From: CAVPWP01 sp963709395
GTDB lineage: Bacteria; Pseudomonadota; Alphaproteobacteria; Rhodobacterales; Rhodobacteraceae
Length of the DNA: 64,000 nt
Assembly (NCBI GenBank): GCA_963709395.1
Contig: CAVPWP010000001.1
Location: forward strand, 124,001 to 188,000
Direction of reading: 5' to 3'
Part shown: one piece after another, positions 50,606 to 59,386 of the stretch
Layout of the letters: the number at the start of each line of letters is the position of its first letter
How positions within the stretch are numbered: the first letter of the stretch is position 1
Notes under the pieces: model-generated
Seen by the model: the letters and a program-made list of their open reading frames with translations, nothing else
Database searches by the model: none
What the model was told of the DNA's origin: nothing
Made by a program: the position numbers and the translations under genes

Positions 50606-51736
50606 TCAACCCGGGGGAATGTCCCCCTCCGCGCGCAGCGCGTGGAAGCCGGATTCCCACTCCGCGAACCGCCCCTTGGCGATCGCACTTCGCATGTCCG
50701 ACATAAGGTCCTGATAATACTTCAGGTTATGCCAGGTCAGCAGCATCCCCGAGATCATCTCGCCGGCCCGGAACACGTGGTGCAGATAGGCGCGGCTGTA
50801 GCCCCGGCAGGCCGGGCAGGCGCATTCCTCGTCCAGCGGGCGCGGGTCGTCGGCGTGGCGCGCGTTCTTGAGGTTGACGACGCCGCGCCGGGTAAAGGCC
50901 TGTCCGGTCCGCCCCGACCGTGACGGCAGCACGCAGTCCATCATGTCGATGCCCCGCTTGACCGCGCCCACGATGTCGTCGGGCTTGCCCACGCCCATCA
51001 GGTAGCGGGGACGGTCGGCCGGCAGCATGTCGGGGGCCGTGTCGAGGACGCCGAACATCGCCTCCTGCCCCTCGCCCACGGCAAGGCCGCCCACCGCATA
51101 GCCGTCAAAGCCGATGGCCGTCAGCGCCTCGGCGCTTTCGGCGCGCAGGTCGGGGTCGAGCCCGCCCTGCTGGATACCGAAGAGCGCATGACCCGGCCTG
51201 TCGCCGAACGCATCGCGGCTGCGCTGCGCCCACCGCATCGACAGGCGCATGCTCTCTTCGATCCGCGCGCGGTCGGCGGGAAGGGCGGGGCATTCGTCGA
51301 AGGCCATCACGATGTCGCTGCCCAACAGCCGCTGGATCTCCATCGACCGCTCGGGCGTCAGCCAGTGCTCCGAGCCGTCGATGTGGCTCTTGAAGCGGAC
51401 CCCCTCCTCGGTGAGCTTGCGCAGCCCTGCAAGGCTCATCACCTGAAAGCCACCCGAGTCCGTCAGGATCGGACGCTCCCAGTTCATGAAACGGTGCAGC
51501 CCGCCCAGCCGGTCGATCCGCTCGGCCGTGGGGCGCAGCATCAGGTGATAGGTGTTGCCCAGAAGGATATCGGCGCCGGTGGCGCGCACGCTTTCGGGCA
51601 GCATCGCCTTGACGGTGCCGGCGGTGCCCACGGGCATGAAGGCGGGCGTGCGCACTTCGCCGCGCGGGGTCGAGATCACGCCGGTGCGCGCCTTGCCGTC
51701 GGTGGCGTGAAGGGTGAACGAGAATTGGCTTGCCAT
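50606..51736 (-). CDS. tgt: Queuine tRNA-ribosyltransferase
   Basis: Exchanges guanine-34 for preQ1 in tRNAs with GUN anticodons; includes the tRNA-Asp of this window among its targets. The 376 residues have general acid Asp93 (LTDSGGFQ), nucleophile Asp267 (MMDCVLPSR) and the zinc site CACPAC with a following histidine. ATG at 51736 gives the normal MASQFSFTLHA start. queA, the next pathway step, is at 22143. A promoter with TATCCG -10 ends seven bases before the ATG, so the mRNA may be nearly leaderless. Confidence 0.97.
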   Translation of the reverse strand: MASQFSFTLHATDGKARTGVISTPRGEVRTPAFMPVGTAGTVKAMLPESVRATGADILLGNTYHLMLRPTAERIDRLGGLHRFMNWERPILTDSGGFQVMSLAGLRKLTEEGVRFKSHIDGSEHWLTPERSMEIQRLLGSDIVMAFDECPALPADRARIEESMRLSMRWAQRSRDAFGDRPGHALFGIQQGGLDPDLRAESAEALTAIGFDGYAVGGLAVGEGQEAMFGVLDTAPDMLPADRPRYLMGVGKPDDIVGAVKRGIDMMDCVLPSRSGRTGQAFTRRGVVNLKNARHADDPRPLDEECACPACRGYSRAYLHHVFRAGEMISGMLLTWHNLKYYQDLMSDMRSAIAKGRFAEWESGFHALRAEGDIPPG

Positions 51737-51742
51737 TGCGCC

Positions 51743-51770
51743 CGGATAGTGGCTTTCGGCGCGGATGCAA
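51743..51770 (-). promoter_or_regulatory. Candidate tgt promoter
   Basis: Minus strand TTGCAT (51770-51765), 16-base spacer, TATCCG (51748-51743). Predicted start of transcription is at or next to the tgt ATG, suggesting a leaderless transcript. Confidence 0.45.
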
Positions 51771-51839
51771 AGACCGGCAACGACCGGGCCGATTCCGATC
51801 CTGATCCCGACATCACCCTCGACCTCCAAGGAGCCTCAG

Positions 51840-53246
51840 ATGAGCGACGCCCCTGCCCCGCAGCCCATGACCTTCGGATGGGAGGAATGGGTGGCCCTGC
51901 CGACGCTGGGCCTGCCGGCGATCAGCGCGAAGGTCGACACCGGCGCGCGCACCTCGGCGCTGCACGCCGACGACATCGAGGTCTTCGGCCCGGTCGCGCG
52001 GCCCAAGGTGCGCTTCACGGTCCATCCGATTCCCGGCCGGTCGGACGTGGCCATCGCCTGTTCGGCCACCGTCCGCGACCGGCGCGAGGTCACCTCGTCG
52101 AACGGCGAGAGCGAGCTGCGCTATGTCATCGAAACCCCGCTCGAGGTTGCGGGACAAAGCTGGTCCATCGAGGTGACCCTGACAAACCGGACCGCCATGG
52201 CCTCGCGCATGCTTCTGGGCCGCCAGGCGCTGTCGGGCCATATCTCGATCATGCCGACGGAACGGCATCTTCAGCCGGTTCTGAGCTACGAGGTCTACCA
52301 TTCCACGCGGGTCCGCCATGCTGCGCCCAAGCGCGCGCTGCGCATCGCGATCCTCAGCCGCGAGGACAACTACTCGACCCGTCGCCTTGTGGCCGCTGGC
52401 GAGGCGCGCGGGCACGGGGTCGAGGTGATCGACACCACGCGCTGCTACATGGCGATCAACACGCTGGCGCCCGAAGTGCACTACGATGGCAAGCGCCTGC
52501 CGCGCTATGACGCGATCATCCCCCGGATCGGCACGTCGGTCACGCCCTACGGCACCGCCGTGATCCGCCAGTTCGAGACGATCGGAACCTATTGCGTGAA
52601 CTCCTCCGAGGGGATCACCGCCAGCCGCGACAAGCTCAAGGCGCACCAGATCCTCGCCAGCCACCGGATCGGGATGCCCACCACCGCCTTCGCCGCCAGC
52701 CCCAAGGACACCGACAACCTGATCGATCTGGTCGAAGGGGCGCCGCTGATCGTGAAGCTGCTCGAATCGACCCATGGCCGGGGCGTCGTGCTCGCCGAGA
52801 CGCGCAAGGCCGCGAACTCGGTGATCTCGGCCTTCCGCGGGCTGCGCGCGAACTTTCTGGTCCAGCATTTCGTGAAAGAGGCCGCGGGCGAGGACATCCG
52901 CTGCCTCGTGATCGGCGGAAAGGTCGTGGCGGCGATGCGCCGGCGGGCGCAGCCGGGTGAATTCCGCTCGAACCTCCACCAGGGCGGCGTGGCCGAACCG
53001 GTGCGCATCACCAAGGCCGAGCGCGACACGGCGATTCGCGCGGTGCGGGCCTTCAAGCTTGGCATCGCTGGCGTCGACATGCTGCGCGCGGACGACGGGC
53101 CCAAGGTTCTCGAGGTCAACTCGTCGCCGGGGCTGGAAGGGATCGAGCGGGCGTCGGGCAAGGATGTCGCAGCGCTTCTTTACGACGACATCGAGAAACG
53201 GGTGCGCCCCGCCCCCGCCCGGCGGGCCCGCAAGGCCACGCGGTAG
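51840..53246 (+). CDS. rimK: Fusion of RimK-associated retropepsin-like protease and RimK glutamate ligase
   Basis: A 468-residue two-domain protein. Residues about 12-150 form the DUF/PF05618-type domain (RimB-like, retropepsin fold) with Asp33-Thr34-Gly35 in KVDTGARTSALH; residues about 168-455 form an ATP-grasp RimK domain (start LRIAILSREDNYSTRRL, Mg-binding end VLEVNSSPGLEG). RimK adds glutamates to ribosomal protein S6, and in Pseudomonas a separate RimB trims it. Here both activities appear on one chain. AAGGAG precedes ATG 51840. Basic C-terminal tail. Divergent from tgt. Confidence 0.87.
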   Translation: MSDAPAPQPMTFGWEEWVALPTLGLPAISAKVDTGARTSALHADDIEVFGPVARPKVRFTVHPIPGRSDVAIACSATVRDRREVTSSNGESELRYVIETPLEVAGQSWSIEVTLTNRTAMASRMLLGRQALSGHISIMPTERHLQPVLSYEVYHSTRVRHAAPKRALRIAILSREDNYSTRRLVAAGEARGHGVEVIDTTRCYMAINTLAPEVHYDGKRLPRYDAIIPRIGTSVTPYGTAVIRQFETIGTYCVNSSEGITASRDKLKAHQILASHRIGMPTTAFAASPKDTDNLIDLVEGAPLIVKLLESTHGRGVVLAETRKAANSVISAFRGLRANFLVQHFVKEAAGEDIRCLVIGGKVVAAMRRRAQPGEFRSNLHQGGVAEPVRITKAERDTAIRAVRAFKLGIAGVDMLRADDGPKVLEVNSSPGLEGIERASGKDVAALLYDDIEKRVRPAPARRARKATR

Positions 53247-53327
53247 GACGGGCCGGCCCGCCTCCCTTTACGGCGCCGGGGATAATCCTTATATCTTCGC
53301 TCAACTACTCGACCCGAAAGGTACCCC

Positions 53328-53693
53328 ATGACGATACAGTCGCAGGACCAGCTTGAAGGCGCGCCGCTGATCCGCCCCTCGAGCACCGACCATCCGCTTT
53401 ACGACAGCGTGGTCGAGGCCTGCCGCACGGTGTTCGATCCCGAGATCCCGGTGAACATCTACGACCTGGGCCTTGTCTACACGATCGACATTGCCGACGA
53501 CGGCGCGGTCACCATCATCATGACACTGACGGCGCCGGGCTGTCCGGTGGCCGGCGAGATGCCGGGCTGGCTTGCCGACGCGATCGAGCCCCTGCCCGGG
53601 GTCAAGCACGTGGATGTCGAACTGACCTGGAACCCGCCCTGGGGCATGGACATGATGTCCGACGAGGCGCGTCTCGAACTCGGTTTCATGTAA
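53328..53693 (+). CDS. sufT: SUF-system Fe-S assembly protein SufT (MIP18/DUF59 family)
   Basis: A 121-residue protein with the MIP18/DUF59 fold: DPEIPVNIYDLGLVY, LTAPGCPVAGEMP with the conserved cysteine, and the end VELTWNPPW. SufT helps mature Fe-S proteins. In most relatives it ends the suf operon; here it stands alone, with rimK upstream and no other suf gene. AAAGG precedes the ATG. Confidence 0.93.
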   Translation: MTIQSQDQLEGAPLIRPSSTDHPLYDSVVEACRTVFDPEIPVNIYDLGLVYTIDIADDGAVTIIMTLTAPGCPVAGEMPGWLADAIEPLPGVKHVDVELTWNPPWGMDMMSDEARLELGFM

Positions 53694-53739
53694 GCGTCAC
53701 GGTTCCGCAGCCCGCCTGTCACAGAGCCGGGTCACCCTC

Positions 53740-53761
53740 CCGTCAGATCGCCAACTGACGG
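53740..53761 (+). promoter_or_regulatory. Inverted repeat overlapping the glycerophosphodiesterase ribosome site
   Basis: CCGTCAG-N8-CTGACGG, ending within the GGAG that serves as Shine-Dalgarno for the ATG at 53771. As RNA it would mask the ribosome site; as DNA it could be an operator. Confidence 0.4.
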
Positions 53762-53770
53762 AGTCCCCCA

Positions 53771-55009
53771 ATGAAATTCAACCTTCTCGCCGCTGCGCTG
53801 TCCTGTGCGGCCGTGCCGGCACTTGCGACCGGAACACTTCCCGGAGCGGGCCAGCTCGACTATGGCCCCCGGCCGCTCTTCCTCGTTGAGGCGATGACCG
53901 ACGGCCCGCTGAAAGAGCAGCTCATGTCCTGCGCCGGCCAGACGCCCGCACGGACCGACTTCTCGATCGGGCACCGCGGCGCGCCGCTGATGTTCCCCGA
54001 GCATACGGTGCAGTCCAACATCGCCGCCGCGCGTCAGGGGGCGGGTATTCTTGAATGCGACGTCACCTTCACGAAGGACAAGGAGCTGGTGTGCCGCCAT
54101 GCGCAGAACGATCTGCACACGACCACCGACATCCTGCTGACCGATCTCGCCGACACCTGCGTGGCGCCCTTTTCCCCGGCGGCCGGCGACCAGGGCGCGA
54201 CCGCCGAGTGCCGGACGTCCGAACTGACGCTGGCCGAGTTTCGCACCCTGACGCCGAAGATGGACAGCAGCCTCGCCTCGGCCACCACACCCGAGGCGTT
54301 TCAGGGCGGGATCGCCCCCTGGCGCACCGATCTTTACACCGACGGCGCGGATTTGATGACCCATGCGGAATCGATCGAGCTTTTTCGCAGCCTCGGCGCC
54401 AAGTTCACGCCCGAATTGAAGGACCCGTCGGTCGAGATGCCGTTCGACGGCTTCAGCCTTGAAGACTACGCCCAGAAGATGATCGACGAATACAAGGCCG
54501 CCGGCGTCCCGGCCTCGGACGTCTGGCCGCAGTCCTTCAATCTCGACGTCATCAAGTACTGGATCGACGCCGAACCCGAGTTCGGCGCGCAGGCGGTCTA
54601 TCTCGACGACCGCTACGAAGCCTTCGACGATGACGAGGGCCAGATCGACCCGCAGGATCCCGCGACGTTCAAGCCGACGATGCAGGAACTGGCCGACATG
54701 GGCGTGCGCTACATCGCGCCGCCGCTCTGGATGCTGCTGACGCTCGACGACTCGGGCGCGATGGTCCCCTCGCCCTATGCGACCGAGGCCGCGGCGGCGG
54801 GCCTCGACATCATCACCTGGACGCTCGAGCGGTCCGGACCGCTTGCCACCGGCGGCGGCTGGTACTTCCAGTCGGTGACCGACGCGGTCAACAACGATGG
54901 TGCGTATTTCGAGGTTCTCGACGTTCTTGCCCAGGACGTCGGCGTGGTCGGCGTGTTCTCCGACTGGCCCGCCACGGTGACCTACTACGCCAATTGCATG
55001 GGCCTCTGA
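53771..55009 (+). CDS. Periplasmic glycerophosphodiester phosphodiesterase
   Basis: Hydrolyses deacylated phospholipid headgroups to glycerol-3-phosphate and alcohols. 412 residues, signal peptide 1-20 (ending PALAT). GDPD residues His68 and Arg69 (GHRGAP), Glu77, Glu95 and Asp97 (LECDVTF) and His110 (CRHA) are present. It is larger than cytoplasmic UgpQ, with an extra N-terminal region, like the periplasmic GlpQ type. No transporter for the product is adjacent. A terminator follows. Confidence 0.93.
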   Translation: MKFNLLAAALSCAAVPALATGTLPGAGQLDYGPRPLFLVEAMTDGPLKEQLMSCAGQTPARTDFSIGHRGAPLMFPEHTVQSNIAAARQGAGILECDVTFTKDKELVCRHAQNDLHTTTDILLTDLADTCVAPFSPAAGDQGATAECRTSELTLAEFRTLTPKMDSSLASATTPEAFQGGIAPWRTDLYTDGADLMTHAESIELFRSLGAKFTPELKDPSVEMPFDGFSLEDYAQKMIDEYKAAGVPASDVWPQSFNLDVIKYWIDAEPEFGAQAVYLDDRYEAFDDDEGQIDPQDPATFKPTMQELADMGVRYIAPPLWMLLTLDDSGAMVPSPYATEAAAAGLDIITWTLERSGPLATGGGWYFQSVTDAVNNDGAYFEVLDVLAQDVGVVGVFSDWPATVTYYANCMGL

Positions 55010-55054
55010 GGGGCCTGCACCACAGGTTTACAAGTGAGTGAGGGTGTGGGTGCG

Positions 55055-55080
55055 CGGGCGGTCTTCGGGCCGCCCGTTTC
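55055..55080 (+). terminator. Intrinsic terminator after the glycerophosphodiesterase gene
   Basis: Nine-base-pair stem with one G-U pair and a TTCG tetraloop (55064-55067), followed by TTTC. Confidence 0.8.
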
Positions 55081-55143
55081 TCTGCCGGGTTTCCGTCGAT
55101 TGACCGATTGTGCCGCCGCACGGTCTGCGGCATCTTCGGGCGC

Positions 55144-55545
55144 ATGAAAGCCCTGATCCTGCCCCTGGCGCTTGCCGCACTTCTGGCCGGCTGCGATACA
55201 CCCAGCCCGTTTGTCCCGGTGATCGATCTGTCGTCGATGCCCGAGGCCCTGCCGCGCAGCGCCATCGCCAGCCTCGACCCGGACGTGCAAAAGCGCATCG
55301 GGCGCGGGCTGGTCACGATCGAGCGCCGCCTGTCGCCGGTCTGCCCGCGCAGCGACATCGCACTGATGCAGGAAGCGCTGGTTCTCTTCGGCTGGGCGAC
55401 CACGTCCGAGGTGCCGAACCCGCCGATGCAGGCCTATGTCGACCAGCGCGCCCCGCAATTGCGCGCCGCGCGCGATGCCCTGGCCCCGGCGTGCCGCGCT
55501 CAGGTGGACGCCCTTGTGCGGGAACTTCGCGGAACCACGCCTTGA
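55144..55545 (+). CDS. Lipoprotein of unknown function
   Basis: A 133-residue lipoprotein with a clear lipobox LLAGC (Cys18). The mature part is soluble, with two further cysteines (VCPRSD and PACRAQ), probably disulfide-bonded. ATG at 55144 starts the signal peptide MKALILPLALAALLAGC. The stop overlaps the start of the acetyltransferase gene (TTGA), so they form an operon. Family not recognised. Confidence 0.7.
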   Translation: MKALILPLALAALLAGCDTPSPFVPVIDLSSMPEALPRSAIASLDPDVQKRIGRGLVTIERRLSPVCPRSDIALMQEALVLFGWATTSEVPNPPMQAYVDQRAPQLRAARDALAPACRAQVDALVRELRGTTP

Positions 55546-56111
55546 GCGGTGACACGCGCACGGAAAAGGACAAGATGCTGGCGGGCGACCACTATCGCCC
55601 CGGCGACCCCGAACTGGCCGCCGCCCGGGCGCGCGCACAGGCGCTGATGCGCGACTACAACCGCACCATCGTGGGCGAGGACGACCTCCGCGGTCCGATC
55701 CTTGACCAACTCCTCGGCGGCCGCGGTCCCGGCTGCGCGATCCGCACGCCCTTCCAGGTCGACTACGGGACCAACATCTTCCTCGGGCGCGACGTGTTCC
55801 TGAACTACGGCGTCACGATCCTTGACGTCTGCCGCGTGAGCATCGGCGACATGACGCAGATCGGCCCCGGCGTGCAGATCGTGGCGGCCGACCACCCGCG
55901 CGAGGCGGAATACCGCGATGCCGGCCTCGAGAACGGCAAGCCGGTCGTCATCGGCCGCAATGTCTGGATCGGCGCAATGGCCGTGATCCTGCCGGGCGTG
56001 ACGGTGGGCGACGACGCCATCATCGGCGCAGGCGCCATCGTCACCCGCGACGTCGCCCCGGGCGCCACGGTCGTGGGCAACCCGGCCCGCCCCCTGCCAT
56101 CTCGGGGTTGA
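55542..56111 (+). CDS. Maltose/galactoside O-acetyltransferase-like hexapeptide transferase
   Basis: Acetyl-CoA-dependent sugar O-acetyltransferase of the LacA/Maa/NodL group. The 189 residues have the N-terminal mac domain start (KDKMLAGDHYRPGDPEL) and left-handed beta-helix hexapeptide repeats through about 85-180 (NIFLGRDVFLNYGVTI, VWIGAMAVILPGVTVG). TTG at 55542, overlapping the previous stop, gives the usual short extension before MLAG; ATG 55575 is the alternative. Substrate not known. Confidence 0.88.
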   Translation: MSGDTRTEKDKMLAGDHYRPGDPELAAARARAQALMRDYNRTIVGEDDLRGPILDQLLGGRGPGCAIRTPFQVDYGTNIFLGRDVFLNYGVTILDVCRVSIGDMTQIGPGVQIVAADHPREAEYRDAGLENGKPVVIGRNVWIGAMAVILPGVTVGDDAIIGAGAIVTRDVAPGATVVGNPARPLPSRG

Positions 56112-56136
56112 GTGACGGGCCGACGCAGCCTATCTT
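56108..56136 (+). promoter_or_regulatory. Promoter of the second A-type Fe-S carrier
   Basis: TTGAGT (56108-56113), 17-base spacer, TATCTT (56131-56136). Shares the run CGCAGCCTATCTTG with the erpA promoter. Confidence 0.72.
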
Positions 56137-56161
56137 GGGGACAAGCGCAAGGAGCATTCCC

Positions 56162-56539
56162 ATGTTTGGCATCCCCGGCAAGCAGGCCGTGACCATGTCC
56201 CCCGCCGCCAAGGCGCAGATCGCCCGTCTGATGGCCCGTGACGGCCACAAGGGGCTGCGCATCGGCGTCAAGAAAGGCGGCTGCGCCGGCATGGAATACA
56301 CCATGGACTACGCGACCGAGATCGACCCCCTCGACGAGGTGGTCGAGGAAGACGGCGCGCGCGTGATGATCGCGCCCATGGCGCAGATGTTCCTGTTCGG
56401 AACCGAGATCGACTATGAGACCGGATTGCTCGAATCCGGCTTCAAGTTCCGCAATCCCAACGTGGTCGACGCCTGCGGGTGCGGCGAGTCCATCAAGTTC
56501 AAGGATGTGGACGAACTGGCCGCCGAACGCGGCGCGTGA
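56162..56539 (+). CDS. sufA: A-type iron-sulfur carrier (SufA/IscA)
   Basis: A 125-residue HesB/IscA family protein that carries Fe-S clusters. Cysteines in GGCAGMEY (Cys41) and ACGCGES near the C-terminus. AAGGAG precedes ATG 56162. It is separate from any suf or isc operon in the window; the next gene starts inside its stop (GTGA). SufA versus IscA cannot be told; the symbol is tentative. Confidence 0.9.
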   Translation: MFGIPGKQAVTMSPAAKAQIARLMARDGHKGLRIGVKKGGCAGMEYTMDYATEIDPLDEVVEEDGARVMIAPMAQMFLFGTEIDYETGLLESGFKFRNPNVVDACGCGESIKFKDVDELAAERGA

Positions 56540-56868
56540 GCGTCAGCCAGTCCGATATCGACGCCGCGGTCGAGCTGTTCTCGGGACTGGGTGATATTTC
56601 CACGCGAAAGATGATGGGCGGGCTCTGCCTTTACAGCGACGGGGCGATCTTCGCGATCCTCTCCTCCGACGGGCGGGTCTACCTCAAGGCCAAGGGCGCC
56701 TTTGCCGACCGCCTTGCCGCCGAGGGAGCCGAAATCTTCAGCTATGATTTCGGCACGGGCAAGGGTGCTGGCAGCATGGGCTACTGGACGCTGCCCGATG
56801 CCGCGCTTGACGATCCCGACCTCGCTTGCGATTGGGCACGGCAAGCACTCGAAGCCGCAGGGGGATAG
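56536..56868 (+). CDS. TfoX N-terminal domain protein
   Basis: A 110-residue protein made of a TfoX/Sxy N-terminal domain only (LFSGLGDISTRKMMGGLCLY, then GRVYLKAK). The family includes the competence regulator TfoX, but single-domain proteins like this have no known role. GTG at 56536 overlaps the sufA stop, so it is translationally coupled with it. tpiA starts right after its stop. Confidence 0.88.
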   Translation: MSVSQSDIDAAVELFSGLGDISTRKMMGGLCLYSDGAIFAILSSDGRVYLKAKGAFADRLAAEGAEIFSYDFGTGKGAGSMGYWTLPDAALDDPDLACDWARQALEAAGG

Positions 56869-56869
56869 G

Positions 56870-57622
56870 ATGCGCAAACTCGCCGCCGGAAACTGGAAGA
56901 TGAACGGCACCACCGCCAGCCTGTCCGAGGCGATGGCCCTGGCCGCCGCCCATCCCGACGCGAAGGTCGATCTTCTGATCTGCCCGCCCGCCACGCTGAT
57001 CGCGCCCATGGCAACGGCGGCCATCGGCACGGCGCTGGCCGTCGGCGGGCAGGACTGCCACACCGCGGCCTCGGGGGCGCATACCGGCGACATCGCGGCG
57101 CGGATGCTGGCCGACGCAGGGGCAAGCCATGTGATCGTCGGCCATTCCGAGCGCCGCACCGACCACGGCGAGGACGACGCCCTTGTCCGTGCCAAGACCG
57201 AAGCGGCCTGGGACGCGCACCTGACCGCCATCGTCTGCATCGGCGAGACGCTCGAGGACCGCGAGGCCGGCCGGACGCTCGACGTGGTCGGGCGCCAGCT
57301 TGACGGATCGGTTCCCAACGGCGCGTCCGGCGCGCGGCTGGTCATCGCCTACGAACCCGTCTGGGCGATCGGGACCGGCAAGGTCCCCACGACAGCCCAG
57401 ATCGCCGAGGTGCACGATTTCATCCGCGCCCGGCTGGACGACCGCTTCGGAGAAGGCGTGGGCCGGCTGGTCCGCATCCTTTACGGCGGGTCGGTGAAAC
57501 CGTCGAACGCCGCCGAGATCTTCGCCATTGCCAATGTCGACGGCGCGCTGGTGGGCGGAGCCTCGCTCAAGGCCGCCGATTTCTCGGGGATCGTTTCCGC
57601 GCTTGAGGCCAGTGTTGGCTGA
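56870..57622 (+). CDS. tpiA: Triosephosphate isomerase
   Basis: Interconverts dihydroxyacetone phosphate and glyceraldehyde-3-phosphate. The 250 residues include catalytic Lys10 (GNWKMN), His92 (VGHSERR) and Glu162 (AYEPVWAIGTG), plus the phosphate-binding LYGGSVKP. GGGGGATAGG precedes ATG 56870. Second last gene of a coupled run sufA-tfoX-tpiA; the iron permease gene overlaps its stop. Confidence 0.97.
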   Translation: MRKLAAGNWKMNGTTASLSEAMALAAAHPDAKVDLLICPPATLIAPMATAAIGTALAVGGQDCHTAASGAHTGDIAARMLADAGASHVIVGHSERRTDHGEDDALVRAKTEAAWDAHLTAIVCIGETLEDREAGRTLDVVGRQLDGSVPNGASGARLVIAYEPVWAIGTGKVPTTAQIAEVHDFIRARLDDRFGEGVGRLVRILYGGSVKPSNAAEIFAIANVDGALVGGASLKAADFSGIVSALEASVG

Positions 57623-59324
57623 CATCGCCCAGGGGTCTGCGGCGCCACTGTCCACGCAGCGGCGCGGAGGCTGGATCGCGGGGGCGCTGCGGGCCACGTC
57701 GCTTCTTGCCGCCGCGGCTTGTCTTCTGCCGATGCTGGCGGTGGCGCTGGCGGCACTCGCGGGCGGCACCGACACCATCGCCCATCTCGCCGACACGGTG
57801 CTCTGGCGCTACATCGGCAACACGCTGAGCCTGGTGGCCCTGGTGGCTGTCGGCACGACCGTGATCGGCACCGGCGCGGCCTGGCTTGTCACCATGACGC
57901 GGTTTCCCGGCGTGCGGCTCTTCGAGGTCGCGCTGGCCCTGCCGCTGGCCTTCCCGGCCTATGTGCTGGCCTATGCCTATACCGATCTGCTCGACCATCC
58001 GGGGGCGGTGCAGACCACGCTGCGCGCGATGACCGGCTGGGGCCCGCGCGACTACTGGTTCCCGGAGGTGCGCAGCCTTCCGGGCGCGGCGGTCATGCTG
58101 ACCCTTGTGCTTTACCCCTACGTCTATCTTCTTGCGCGGGCGGCCTTTCTTCAACAGTCGGCCACCACCTACCTTGCCGCGCGCGCCCTGGGCCAGACCG
58201 CCTGGGGCGCCTTCCGCCGCGTGTCCCTGCCCCTGGCGCGGCCGGCCATCGCCGGCGGCGCGCTTCTGGCGATGATGGAGACGATCGCCGATTTCGGGAC
58301 CGTGTCCTATTTCGGCGTGCCGACCTTCGCCACCGGCATCTACACCAGCTGGTTCTCGATGGCCGACCGCGCCGCGGCGGCGCAGCTGGCGCTGTTCCTT
58401 CTGGGCTTCGCGCTTCTGGTGGCGATGCTGGAGCGGATCCAGCGCGGCGGCGCGCGCCATCACATGACCGGCCGCCGTCACGAGCGGCTGGAGCCCACCG
58501 ACCTCACCGGGGCCGCGCGCATCGGCGCGGTGCTGCTCTGCGGGCTGCCGGTTCTCTTCGGGTTCCTGCTGCCGGTGGTGGTGCTCGTGGAAATGGCGAT
58601 CGGCTCGGGACAGGATATCCTCAGTCCACGCTACCTGCGCTTCCTGTCCAATTCGCTGACGCTGGCCGGTACCGCCGCGGTTGTCACCGTCGGCGCGGCC
58701 ATCCTGATCGGGTTTCACCAGCGCCTCGTGCCCGGCCGGGTGTCCGAGGGCGCGGCCCATGTCGCGCGCATCGGCTACGCGGTGCCGGGCGGGGTCATCG
58801 CGGTGGGGCTTCTGGTGCCCTTCGCCGCCTTCGACAACACGCTCGATGCCTACATGCGGGCGCGCTTCGGTCTCTCCACCGGCCTTCTCTTCACCGGGTC
58901 GATCTGGCTTCTGGTGACGGCCTACATGGTGCGCTTCATGGCCGCCGCGCTTTCGGCCTATGACAGCGGGCAGCAGACCATCCACAGCTCGATGGACGCT
59001 GTGGCCCGCACGCTTGGACACAGCCCGGCGGGCATGCTGCGGCGCGTCCACCTGCCCATCCTGCGCCCATCGGTCCTGACCGCGCTGCTGATCGTCTTCG
59101 TCGACGTGATGAAGGAGCTTCCGGCCACGCTGATCATGCGGCCCTTCGACTTCGACACGCTGGCGGTCCAGGCGCACCGGCTGGCCGCGGACGAACGGCT
59201 GGCCGGGGCCGCGGTGCCCAGCCTTGTCATCGTCGCCGTGGGACTTCTGCCGGTGATCCTTGTCTGTCGCGGGCTGGGCCGGCGGCGCGCCGATCCCGCC
59301 CCGGCGATGACACCGGTCACCTGA
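57612..59324 (+). CDS. Ferric iron ABC transporter permease (FbpB-type, double)
   Basis: A 570-residue inner-membrane permease with two repeats of the binding-protein-dependent permease domain (about 85-290 and 340-550), as in FbpB/SfuB. EAA-type coupling loops are visible as ARALGQTAWGAFRRVSLPLARP and ARTLGHSPAGMLRRVHLPILRP. GTG at 57612 overlaps the tpiA stop. The matching binding protein is the convergent gene at 59387. No ATP-binding gene is in this part of the window. Confidence 0.92.
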   Translation: MLADIAQGSAAPLSTQRRGGWIAGALRATSLLAAAACLLPMLAVALAALAGGTDTIAHLADTVLWRYIGNTLSLVALVAVGTTVIGTGAAWLVTMTRFPGVRLFEVALALPLAFPAYVLAYAYTDLLDHPGAVQTTLRAMTGWGPRDYWFPEVRSLPGAAVMLTLVLYPYVYLLARAAFLQQSATTYLAARALGQTAWGAFRRVSLPLARPAIAGGALLAMMETIADFGTVSYFGVPTFATGIYTSWFSMADRAAAAQLALFLLGFALLVAMLERIQRGGARHHMTGRRHERLEPTDLTGAARIGAVLLCGLPVLFGFLLPVVVLVEMAIGSGQDILSPRYLRFLSNSLTLAGTAAVVTVGAAILIGFHQRLVPGRVSEGAAHVARIGYAVPGGVIAVGLLVPFAAFDNTLDAYMRARFGLSTGLLFTGSIWLLVTAYMVRFMAAALSAYDSGQQTIHSSMDAVARTLGHSPAGMLRRVHLPILRPSVLTALLIVFVDVMKELPATLIMRPFDFDTLAVQAHRLAADERLAGAAVPSLVIVAVGLLPVILVCRGLGRRRADPAPAMTPVT

Positions 59325-59328
59325 CACG

Positions 59329-59354
59329 AAAACGCCCCCGGCGAGGGGGGCGTT
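59329..59354 (-). terminator. Shared terminator between iron permease and binding protein genes
   Basis: Nine-base-pair GC stem (AACGCCCCC and complement) with a six-base loop. On the minus strand it is followed by TTTT, so it is best for the binding-protein gene; it may also serve the permease. Confidence 0.75.
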
Positions 59355-59386
59355 CCACTACTGCCATGTCCGGTCGTCGCCGGGGA

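Noticed and set aside
53700..53740. Pho box before the glycerophosphodiesterase (CTGTCAC then GGGTCAC)
   Set aside because: The second half is poor and the spacing is six instead of four bases.
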